Source of the DNA: Hypericum androsaemum
Taxonomy: Eukaryota; Streptophyta; Magnoliopsida; Malpighiales; Hypericaceae
Length of the DNA stretch: 64,000 nt
Direction of reading: 5' to 3'
Assembly (NCBI GenBank): GCA_963995505.1
Contig: OZ023188.1
Coordinates: 1,178,001 to 1,242,000 of the forward strand
In this document: piece after piece, positions 36,256 through 46,128 of the stretch
Layout: every line of letters starts with the position of its first letter
Position numbering within the stretch: the stretch's first letter is position 1
Translations under genes and position numbers: made by a program
The notes under the pieces: model-generated
What the model was told of the DNA's origin: nothing
What the model saw: only the letters and a program-made list of their open reading frames with translations
Databases searched by the model: none

Positions 36256-36838
36256 TAGGGGTGACTACGATTTCAGAACTTTCGGTTACAGTTGTGGAAC
36301 TGCCGGTTCCGATGTTCCGAAAGGTGGAACCGTATTCCAATGTTCCGGTTCCAGAACTTCCGTTTACAATATTCTACTTGTTATTTTTTTCTTTTTAAAA
36401 AATAATTATAGATTGGTCTTGTACTTAATGTACAAAATTAAGTTGTATAAATATAATAATATATTTTAGTAGCTAATACTATCAATATGACAAATTGATA
36501 ATAATAATAATAATAATATACACTTTAGTAGCTAATAATATGACTAGTTGATAATAATAATAATGTACTTTAGTAGCTAATAATATGATTAATTGATAAT
36601 GAATGATATATTTTTTTAAGAACGGGAGAGGTTCGCTACAGTTCGGAACATCCAGTTACGATTCTAGAACCGGAACCTCCATTTTAAATTCTTAAAAAAT
36701 CATAAACTGTAACTAGACCTTTTTAGAAGGTTCTAGGATGGTTTTGGAGCCTTGACCATATTTTTGAATCCTGTTCTCGGAGCCTCTAGTTTTTGAACCT
36801 ACGATTCTACATTTCGGTTTGAACTTTGGTCACCCCTA
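36256..36838. mobile_element. hAT-like MITE
   Basis: 583 bp with inverted ends TAGGGGTGAC / GTCACCCCTA and an imperfect 8-bp target duplication, ACCACAGA (36248-36255) and ATCACAGA (36839-36846), as expected for hAT elements. The interior repeats GGAACC/GGTTCC-type motifs and holds three tandem copies of a TTTAGTAGCTAATAATATGA unit at about 36450-36600. No transposase. Confidence 0.8.
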
Positions 36839-36949
36839 ATCACAGAGTACCCAAGTAAGAAACTGTGATACTACATGGTACTGAAGTAAAATTTTTACTT
36901 TTTTGTGAAAGCTAATAATTTGATCCACCCAGACAAAACAAAAGAATTA

Positions 36950-38094
36950 GGACAAAATAGTCATAAGTCTCTGATGTTTAAAGAAATTGATTAATCGGGA
37001 TAAGTTAGTATTGTTTAGTCCTTTATATTACTTAAATCAAGTTGTTTAGACCCTAGACCCAAATTCTGGCCACTTTTTCAGCGAGGCTCCACTAAAAATA
37101 TAAAAATATCCCTTACTACAAAAATTATAAAATTGCCATTCTTCCCTAACTTTATCCCCTAATATGTAGGGTATTACATCAGAACTGACTATCCAGTGAG
37201 GAGTGTCTTCTTCCTCTTTCTCATAACCCCATAACCCTAGTTCCACCCACCTCTCTTATTTGGCAATGTAATACCTTTTTAAAAAGAATAAAAATAAATT
37301 ATTGTTTGGTTGTAGGATACAAACGCTTTTTGACATGTGGGAATAAAAATGGTGTGCTGTCTCATTTTTAAATGAAGGCCACCAAATCAAGAATCGAAGG
37401 GATGATGATTTGTAAAGCTCCGTGATTTGACCGACTGTCTCCACAAACCAACACGAGTCTTTTCCAGCGTATTTTATCCTCACTCACACGTATCCTAAAA
37501 AACTTCTCAGGAGGTCACCCATCATGATCCTACTCCCGGCCAAACGCGTTTAATCTTGAAGTTCTCTCAAGATGTGTGCCAGAAAAGAATGTGCATTTTG
37601 TTAGTATGGTTAGTACCTATCAAATTACTTAAGGCTTTCACACAGAACATATTATTTTCGGAATATCATATGATCTATATTTAATTAAGGTTATTTTAAT
37701 GAAATCAGAATCGATCTTTATTCATTAATGAATCAAAGTTCATTTACTTACAATCTTCACCAGTTGAGTCGTTGGTTCTAATATAATACTTGATGGACGA
37801 TTGATTGGAAAAGCCCCAACTCAACGGAGATGCAATCCCATTTTTTTATGACGAGTAGAGAGAGCATGGTGGATTTAGGGATAGAGGTTAGGGACTTAGG
37901 GAAGACTTGCAATTTTGTAATTTCTGTAGTTAGGAGTATTTTCGTATTTTAAGTAGAGTTTCGGTAGAAAAGTTGCCAGAATTTGAATCTAAAGATTAAA
38001 CAACTTGATTTATGAAACATGAAGGACTAAATAATATTAATTTGTCCTGATTAATCAATTTTTTCAAACAATTACAACCTATAACTATTTTGCC
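36950..38094. mobile_element. MULE-like element with about 220-bp inverted repeats
   Basis: The left end (36950 to about 37175) and the right end (about 37865 to 38094) are inverted copies: GGACAAAATAGTCATA against GGCAAAATAGTTATA, then TTGATTAATC and AAATCAAGTTGTTTA blocks. A 9-bp duplication, AAAGAATTA (36941-36949) and AAAAAATTA (38095-38103), matches at 8 of 9. The 1,145-bp element has no transposase; part of the interior is 5S rRNA-like. Confidence 0.8.
37499..37580 (-). pseudogene. 5S rRNA-like fragment inside the MULE-like element
   Basis: The minus strand contains AGAACTTCAAGATTAAACGC, GTTTGGCCGGGAGTAGGA and GATGGGTGACCTCCTGAGAA, matching in order the internal-control-region half of plant 5S rRNA with substitutions. 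The 5' third of a 5S gene is not seen. It could be a 5S pseudogene or a remnant of a 5S-containing retroelement such as Cassandra. Confidence 0.65.
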
Positions 38095-38103
38095 AAAAAA
38101 TTA

Positions 38104-38628
38104 TTCCGCGGTAGAAGATCCCACACTGATAGGCCTAAGCTAGACGCAAGACAACTAGCCACTCAGGATGGTCATAAATTCCCCTTCGGCGTGCAGTAGG
38201 AATTACATTGTACATAGTCTTCTTTCTTAAGTAGATATATCTTTATTGGGAAACTCTAAAGGTAAAAGTTTTATTTCAACACTCACTAGTGGCTTATATT
38301 TGTTTTTTATACTACTCAATATTGAAATACTCATTAACTAAAATAATCCAAATTTATTTTTGGTAAAATTTTTAAAAAATAACAAAAATCTCAACAAATA
38401 TTTAAGACAACTTGTTTAACTATCGCGTTGGGATACTAGACGAATGGATTATTTATTAATCAATTGGTGGCTAAGTCAGCTAAATTGACAAGTAGGGGAA
38501 CGAGGGATAACGAAGCACGTTGATTTGAGTGCATTAAAAGCACATGTAGCCATGTGATCCCAAATCAGCCAGGACAAGTTTTTCTATTCTTTTTTCATCT
38601 CCGGCACATTTCTCTCCGACTAATTGTC
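38104..38628. other. Intergenic AT-rich sequence, no gene seen
   Basis: No coding or repeat structure recognised. Confidence 0.4.
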
Positions 38629-38636
38629 GTAACCTA

Positions 38637-38941
38637 CATGGTTTTAAAAAACGACCCGGAGGTCGACTCGGGATTTCACCCGTCCTCCGGGTCGGCCGGT
38701 CGGACCGGGCAAATTACCGGTCGGACCAAAATTTTTTATTTTTTAATATTTTAAATAATATATATGTAGGTTAAAATATACTTATTTTTCATACAAAAAA
38801 ATTAGACTTAATTTTTTATCTCTCCACTCTAGTCCGGTTAGTATAGACCCCGGTCAAAAGCCTAAAAACAACCCGGTCTTATGTCCGTTTCGCAGTCCAA
38901 CCAGTCGAACCATCGGTCGGACCGTATTTTTTAAAACTATG
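38637..38941. mobile_element. hAT-like MITE, copy 1 of a CCGGTCGGACC-rich family
   Basis: 305 bp with inverted ends CATGGTTTTAAAAAA / TTTTTTAAAACTATG and a perfect 8-bp target duplication GTAACCTA (38629-38636 and 38942-38949). Subterminal regions are rich in GGTCGGACCG motifs. It belongs to the same family as 42018-42441. Confidence 0.88.
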
Positions 38942-39255
38942 GTAACCTATGTTCGAATTTTAAATGGTGGTAAAATTATTCACGGTAAATTTAACACATT
39001 CAGGATTCCAATTTAATACTATAATCAAGTTACGACAATTTAGGATATACCAAATGACCAATTAAATTTAACCCTAATTAGCAGGCCAATAGTATTTTTT
39101 TAATAATTAGGCCAATAGTATATTTTAATACATTATAAAGCTGACAGTTTTAATGTTAATTGACGTAAACCTTTTTTTTAGGAACTAATTGACGTTAAAC
39201 GACAATTCAATGGATTGTAGAAGCTGGGGTGTCGATTTTTTCTTTTGTTTGTGTG

Positions 39256-40264
39256 TGTTGCGGGGAAAAGAGACGGATCCGGAGTGGTCGTTCCAAGGTC
39301 GGTCTAACTATGTTAGGCTATGCTTAGCCATGGGCTACGAACTAAGAAAAAATGATAAAGATAGAAGAGTAATTGGTTGTTGGTTTGTTGATGTCTGCTC
39401 TCTCGCCCGAGTCCTCCTTATATAGTAGACGCCTTGACCTAGCCTTGGCCTTCAAGTTAAGAGAAATCTCTATTAGGCCACCTCCGTTCACCCGGCCTCG
39501 AATAGGAATTAGCTAAACCGTCCTTTCGTACTAGAAAAATTCATCCAGAACAAATATATTGCTTCCAAATCAACCCGACTCAGAATAAGAAAATCCAAGC
39601 CGTCTTCCCCAAATGAGTAGACCTCGTCCTCTCATAGGAATATTCCGATCGTGCCGACCAAGCAATCGTAGTCTAAAGAGGAACCTACCAAATCTTGCCT
39701 AAATCTTGGGAATCCCGGCTTAACTTAGAAAATATAAGCCGTCTCAACCTTCACGAACCTTCCATGTAAAATCTCGTCTTATGCCCGTCATCGTCCAAAT
39801 TAACTCTTAAAGCACTCATCCGGGCCACCTCTTCCAAAACCCAAAGTGCCCCATCGGGCTCCCGCCTAATGGGCCGAGGCGCCCTATCCTGCTTTGGGCC
39901 GAGGTACCCCATCCGAACTTTAAAAGAAAGACGCTCGTTCGGACATCCCGTTCCAAGCATGAACTGCACACCCAGGCTTTATGAACCCTGTCAGACTTCA
40001 AAGACCATGTGACTATCCGGACGTCCCGCTCAAAAAATGAGGCGCCCACCTCGACTTCACGGATGGGGCATCCACCTTGACTTCAAAAGCAAGGCGCCCA
40101 TCCGAACTCCAAGGATGGGGCGCCTACCCGGACATCAAAGAAAAAATGCTCACCCGAACATCCCATTCCAAGAAAAGGCGCCCACTCGGTCAACACTTCA
40201 TACCCAAGCACGAGTTGCTCCGCACGAACTCGAAAAATCCGAAGTGACATTTTATACCTCAACA
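39256..40264 (-). mobile_element. Second solo LTR, minus orientation, with target-site duplication
   Basis: 1,009 bp with ends TGTTG...CAACA and a perfect 5-bp duplication GTGTG (39251-39255 and 40265-40269). On the minus strand it starts TGTTGAGGTATAAAATG and has a TATATAAGGAGG core promoter near 39415. The U3 side (39780-40230) repeats a degenerate GGCGCCCACCCGGAC/ATCCGAAC unit of about 40 bp. Open frames here are repeat artefacts. Confidence 0.8.
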
Positions 40265-40565
40265 GTGTGCAAAGTTTGACAGTTGACCCCGGAGTACTAG
40301 TCCTGCAAATTTTCTGCCAAAGAACAAGGGAAAATGCGAGATTTAGTAATATGGAGAATTTTGTTAATTAATTTTGTAGGAATTGATTTTCTTTGACAGA
40401 ATTAAGAGAGCAACAGAGAGATGTAAGAGAAAATTAGGGCATTTTTTACTACCTTTTTGATTATTTTTTCAAATTTTAAATTATTTAATAATATGGCAGG
40501 AGAGGAGGTCGAGGTCCTAAGACCATCGGGGACGCCCCCCACCTTGAAATCTTTTTTTTAAAAGA

Positions 40566-41173
40566 GAAAAGTTTACTTTAGTACCTTCTGGTATCGCCCA
40601 AAATTACTTTAGTATCCTGTGGTAAAAAACTGATCAATCGAGTCATACTTATTCTAATTAACATAAAAAAGGTCCTCGGGCAGCTGCCCCGACCTGCCCG
40701 AACCTAACCCTGCCCGAACTATGTGGTCAGCCACGTCACCAAATTTTGATGACGTGGTGCCACGTGGACATCCATCTCCTTCCCTCCTCCTCCTCCTCCC
40801 CTCCTCCTCCTCCTCCTCCTCCTCCTCCGTGTCCTCCTCCGCCTCCGCCTCCTCCTCCTCCTCTCCGCATCCTCCTCTTCCTCCTCCTCCTCCTCCTCCT
40901 CCGCGTCCTCCTCCTCCTCCTCCTCCGCGTCCTCCTCCTCCTCCTCTGCATCCTCCTCCTTCTCCTCCTCCTCTCCACGTGGCGCCACGTCATCAAAATT
41001 TGGTGACGTGGCTGGCCACGTAGTTCGGACAGGGTTTGGGTAGGTCCGGGCAGCTGCCCGAGGAACTTTTTGATGTTAATTGGAATAAGTATGACTCGAT
41101 TGATCAGTTTTTTACCATAGGATACTAAAATAATTTTTGGCGATACCACAGAGTACTAAAGTAGACTTTTTCC
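40566..41173. mobile_element. MULE-like foldback element with central CTC microsatellite
   Basis: About 215-bp inverted repeats (40566-40780 and 40970-41173) share ACTTTAGTA, AACTGATCAATCGAGTCATA, CGGGCAGCTGCC, GCCACGTCACCAAATTTTGA and CCACGTGG. Between them is about 190 bp of (CTC/CCT)n. The flanking duplication is TTTAAAAGA / TTTAAAAAA (8 of 9). The long Arg-rich, Glu-rich and Ser-rich frames here come from the microsatellite. Confidence 0.8.
40785..40972 (+). repeat. (CTC)n/(CCT)n microsatellite
   Basis: Nearly pure pyrimidine strand of CCT/CTC triplets with scattered CCG interruptions, at the loop of the foldback element. Confidence 0.9.
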
Positions 41174-41204
41174 TTTAAAAAAAGAACGATAAAGGGTGGT
41201 GCGT

Positions 41205-41660
41205 TTGTTTTTTTCTATCTAATTAGTTATACTTGATACAATATTATTCGTATAAATAAATTTGTTTGAATATTATTTGTGTGATTAAAAAAATTGAAGT
41301 TATCTTTAAACAATATAATAATTCATATTTTTCCAAAATCTCTATAAATAGAACTCAATATTGACATATTTTGATATATTATTCCAACCTTTGTAATTAA
41401 TTGTGTTACTTAATCATAATTTTTTTCCTATTTATAATTACAAAATAATTATTTTCGTATATTTATTATAATTTTTATATAAACAAAAAATAATAGTAGA
41501 TAATATGTGGATGAGAGCGAAATTAATTATTTATTACGTGATCTAGGTTGGGGCAGGTTGCTGACTTGAGTAAAAAAAATATTTAATTAGATTGGGTTGA
41601 TATGGATGAGAGATAAATTAATTATTTATTTTATGATCTATGTTGGAGCATGCTGGTAAT
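41205..41660 (-). repeat. Inverted, diverged copy of the AT-rich element at 32946-33542
   Basis: The reverse complement contains ATAAATAATTAATTT twice, TCATCCACATATTATCTACT and TTTTTTGTTTATATAAAAAT in the same order as the element inside the LTR array, which shows a dispersed repeat family. Confidence 0.7.
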
Positions 41661-42017
41661 CTAATTGCATGTATATTTTGTAAATTATAAAAAATGTCTC
41701 GGTCGTTGACTTTGGTGGCCATTTCAGCAAACGACAAGGACTCGGTCGTATTTTAAATCTCTAATACAATAATTTGGACATAATTATGTAAATATTGATG
41801 TCACTTAAATGTTGGGCAAATAATAAATGCTCGCACTCAATTTCAAAGCAAAATTAAATTATTGGATTTACGTCATACACCACATGGTAAACCGTGCCTA
41901 CATTATTTGACCGAGAATCAATAATACTTTACGTAACGGCTAAAAGAATACTTGTTTTCTTGATTCAAAATTTCGAGAAGCCAATGTGACAATCAACAAT
42001 TACTTAGAGGTTATAAT

Positions 42018-42441
42018 CATAATTTTAAAAAACGTAGTTTGATCGGTCGAACTGTGAATCAATTATCATATCGGTCCATTTTTAGGGATAAAAATGTCAT
42101 CTGGTCAGACTGTCCAAAATATGATCGGACCGAGTAGTTCATACTAGTTTTTGACTCAGACCACCCGGTCTGACTGGCTTTTATTCAAATAAGAAAAAAT
42201 TAAACAAAAAGTCGTATCGTATGCTCAATTTTTCTTAATCAACAAAGGAAAATAGACTTTATATGTTATAAATTGGTTGATATTTCTAAAATGTGAATTT
42301 TGAAACTCATATTTCGACTATTTAGTCTACGTATTATTCAAAAAATATTAAAATTTTAATTAAAAAGTATTCGGTCTGACCGGTCGGGCCGGGAAAGGGA
42401 CAAAATCCGGCCCGTACCAAAACTCGTATTTTAAAACAATG
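42018..42441. mobile_element. hAT-like MITE, copy 2 of the CCGGTCGGACC-rich family
   Basis: 424 bp with inverted ends CATAATTTTAAAAAACG / CGTATTTTAAAACAATG and an imperfect 8-bp duplication GTTATAAT (42010-42017) and ATTATAAT (42442-42449). The interior has GACCGGTCGGGCCGG and related motifs as in 38637-38941. Confidence 0.8.
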
Positions 42442-42655
42442 ATTATAATGACTTAAATACAGTATTTTTGTTACTATCATTGAAAAGTTGCATCCAATTT
42501 GATAACAACCTAACGGATATTCAGCTATCAAAAAAGCTCGCCAATATGTCACATGAAGCGCAGTATTAGAGAATAGCCAGCCAAACCAGCCTAGCCACAC
42601 AGAACTATAGTACGTGCATAAAATAACAATCCTGTCTCATATGCTAAGATTCCCT

Positions 42656-42663
42656 TATAAATA
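42656..42663 (+). promoter_or_regulatory. TATA box of the small gene at 42750
   Basis: TATAAATA, 94 bp before the ATG, predicting a 5' UTR of about 60 nt. Confidence 0.65.
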
Positions 42664-42749
42664 CAAACGACCGGTGACCATATGCCAAAGAGTGATTTGA
42701 ACCAACAAATTAGTTAAAACTGATTCAAAAACACCAGCTCAATTACCAT

Positions 42750-43175
42750 ATGGACCGGAGAGGATCTAGCCCCAAGAGATCAACGAAGAGCCATCTCTGC
42801 TTGCCGAGGCTTAACCGAGGAGGTGGCGCCCCGAAAAGCCACCGGCTGTCCCCGATGACCCTCTTGGAGCGCTTCCGGGAGGCGGTTTTTCGGTTGATGA
42901 TGATGTCAGCTCTGTCCAAGTCCAACAGTAGTGCCACCAACGTTGCAGCATCCGAGGATATGAATGTTGTCCATACAAAGAGGCCTTGCAGCTGCTATAA
43001 TCCTCCAGACCAGTACCACAGCGAAGCCGTCGCGGATTGCATAGAGTTCATCAAGAGGAGTTCTGTCTGGAATGGCGAGGACGACGAAAAGGAGGGCCAT
43101 CGGGAGTCGGGTGGCGCGGTCACTGACCTTGCCACAACCAACCATGAGATGGTATTGCCGGTTCCAGTTATGTAA
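42750..43175 (+). CDS. Small single-exon plant protein (141 aa), family uncertain
   Basis: One uninterrupted frame from ATG to TAA with a well-placed TATA box. The N-terminal third is basic (MDRRGSSPKRSTKSHLCLPR), then comes LSPMTLLERFREAVFRLMMM, a short amphipathic to hydrophobic helix (about residues 33-52) too short to be a confident membrane span. The second half has PDQYHSEAVADCIEFIKRSS (about 86-105). This AxADCIEFIK pattern with a basic leader recalls small plant proteins sometimes labelled josephin-like, but no josephin Cys-protease domain is present and the assignment is from memory only. Its GC content is much higher than the flanks, which supports a real gene among transposons. Confidence 0.7.
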   Translation: MDRRGSSPKRSTKSHLCLPRLNRGGGAPKSHRLSPMTLLERFREAVFRLMMMSALSKSNSSATNVAASEDMNVVHTKRPCSCYNPPDQYHSEAVADCIEFIKRSSVWNGEDDEKEGHRESGGAVTDLATTNHEMVLPVPVM

Positions 43176-44834
43176 CGAGTGAATTATCATCTTATTATAT
43201 GTAAATTTCTCTCGTCCAAAATTTTAACATGGTCTTAGAACGTCGAGTTATGAGATTCTTGTCAGTCTATTTCATAACAGTGTTAGGACGCATTATCTCC
43301 TAGTTATAGTTCGTGTTCTATATGAAGTTTGTATAGGAAATCTACACGTCCAATTTACATGTGAGCGTGGTTGTATTTCCTTGATTATATAGTTGAGTAC
43401 TTGAGGTTGTTATTAATTTGTTCGAAACTTGGTCTTTCGTTTCATGATCTTCAAGTTATTACGATCCGGTACCAACCGGCGATAGTATTTTTCTTCTTCT
43501 AAAAATAATCTAGTATCAATTATTTACTTATCGATTAATTCGAGTTTGGATCTACCCGACTTTTCAAATCAGTCGGGTTGTGCTCGATGATTGAAGCAAG
43601 TGAGTTGTTTTGGCTCGTTTTCTCTTGTTTGTTTCAGATTCCTTTCCATTGCTTGCAATTCGAGTGTGACAAGAAAAATATAATACAAAGTAAAGTCGTC
43701 ATCACATAATGGAGAAGACGAAGAGATTGCTTAGTTAATCAATCTCCTTTATAAAAAAATTTGGCGTAAAGTATAAACAAACGGGGAACAGGGAAATGGT
43801 CGGCGGATTCTTGCGATTGGAATACTCGTGATTTAATTGTTTCTAATATTTGAATATGATAGTTTTTCCCTTTTAATAGAGAGTATGATAGCTGCAGGAG
43901 TGCTTTTAGTACAACATAGTAATGATGTAAATTCGAAGCAATGAAATTCATATACCAGATTGACCTAATTTTTGAAAGAAAAAATTACAGTATTGTACAT
44001 AGATTTTTATATACTGTGAAGCTTTATATTATTAGAACAAGTATCTGAAGGTTTTTCCATAATTATAGATTTTAATCTTATAATTAAAACTTTAGATTAA
44101 TAAATGAACGAATTTATTTAAATGTAAATATACTTATTTGTTGAAGCGAGATTTACCAGGATCGTAACGAGGTTTGTCATCGATCGGTTCTTACTCACGA
44201 ATAATCGAAGTAAAAATAATTTTCATGAACTAAATTTCTTTGAGGTAATCACGAGAGAATAAAATCCAAAACCATTGTTTTGGTTGCTTCGTTTATGTGC
44301 AGAGAAAATGGAAACAAAGAACCAAAAATGGTTTTTGGTTCCTGCCTCGGTCTCCCTCTTTCACCCCCCTCACTATCCTCTTTTAGTTCCTCTTCAATAG
44401 GAAATGAAAATCACCAGGGAAGTGTACGTGGAAACTGCCCACAATTACGTGGCATGTTCATAAGCAAGCCACCTGATGACCCCACTTGGATCAATATGGG
44501 TGTATACAACTAACAGTATCTTTTGGCATGTACTATTGTGACAATAAAATATTACTAGCTATCCGTATGGACTTTTTTAATATCAAAATTATGTAATATT
44601 TGGATATAAATTTATCTATATTTGAGTTAAATTGAATCACAAAGTATCATAAAAAATTTCAATAATAATTCAACTCATTACATTTTCGTAGTTCAAATTT
44701 GAAATTTCTTATTAAACTACAACAAATATCACGAGTTGATTTAGATACCCACATGTTTTGACACTAAACAAACCGACTGTGTTTCATCCAAAATTTTACT
44801 ATGATCGCAATATACATAGTAGTACGTTTCGGCC
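43176..44834. other. Intergenic AT-rich region, no gene confirmed
   Basis: A 77-codon frame at 44280-44513 (ending WINMGVYN) has no recognisable motif. A small inverted repeat ACCCGAC / GTCGGGT lies near 43553-43577. Confidence 0.45.
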
Positions 44835-45651
44835 AATAAAAAAGCAAATTACTGAAGCACTTCTCTCGTTTGACTTAATCGATGATTTAGTCCCTCTAGT
44901 TTTAAAAAATATTCTGACATCCCCTTCTTAGATTTTATTATATTTTGGGGTCCCTGGCGTCATAATATTCAATTTTCTCCGGCGAAGGGCCACATGAAAA
45001 GACAAAAATACCCCCTTTTTGTATTTTTTTAAGATAACCTTCTTCAACCTACAAACTACTATGAACAATAAGAACACCAACCCATAAACAAAAATCAGAT
45101 TGCACCAACACTTTCGACAGCAACAACATCGGCTAAATATCAATCATTTGTTGCATTCCTTCCATAAAAGTAGAGTTCCTCGAGTCAAGAAATTAGAGCC
45201 AAGATTCCAACTTCGATCTATTTCAAGACAACAAATGTTAAAAGCACCAAAGCATTACGACCCAGATATCGGTATTGGGTTTGCAGGTGAAGCCCATTGC
45301 TGGTTGTCATCGATGATAGTGGGTTCGCAGGTGAAGGTATCGGGAGTGTAATTGGGGAGAAACCTCGCAATTAGGGTTCATCCAATTTGAAAATTTTTAT
45401 GACATATTAATCCCAAATTAATGAAGAAGAAAGAACAAGGAAGGGAAGAACAAATATGGTGGGTCCCGCTTGGTCTTCTCCTCCTCTGCCTCCTCCACCC
45501 CCGCGGCCCCGAGGAACCTATTCGCCGTCGCTCGGCGACCCCGGCCACCATTGCCTCTGCCAAATCTCCCTTCGCCTCGGTGACCCCGACCCTCCTCCAT
45601 CCTCACCGTTGCTCCCTCCAAGGTCAGTTAAGATCAGTTAATTGTATTTAG

Positions 45652-46020
45652 TGTCGGAAAGTAAGCTCAAGATTTTGGGTTCCTTGAGAAAAGCTTTAAT
45701 GGTAAAGAAAGTAAAGGGAAAGAAGGAAGATGGATTTGTGAGGAAAACGAAAGGTCCTCATTTTCTGATACTTTTTCTTATGGATTTACAAGTGTACCCT
45801 GTACACTATATACACACCATATAGGTGGTACCAAATCTTAACAAATCAAGGGAATAAAATGACGTGTCTCAGACCCACTAACAACCTTGTCCTCGCTTAT
45901 CATTTTCTGATGCTAGAGGGACCCACATGTCTCCAACGAATATTCCTGCTGAGATACTTGGTGGACTTGGAACAGCTACATAAGTGGGCCGAAGAGAAAG
46001 TAATTGAGGCCCAGCTAATA
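45652..46020 (-). repeat. 3' LTR of the Copia element
   Basis: 369 bp, from the base after TTTAG to CAGCTAATA, followed by CCCCCTAC, the complement of the polypurine tract. Confidence 0.88.
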
Positions 46021-46128
46021 CCCCCTACAAGTGGAAATATGAGGGTCGATCATTCCCAACTTGGAAATGAGAAGATGATGGCGAGGAGCAGCAAGCCCTT
46101 TTGTGAATACATCTGAAAGCTGAAGAGC

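Noticed and set aside
40719..41149. Overlapping frames of poly-Glu, poly-Arg and poly-Ser/Pro
   Set aside because: They come from the CTC/CCT microsatellite and its flanking inverted repeats.
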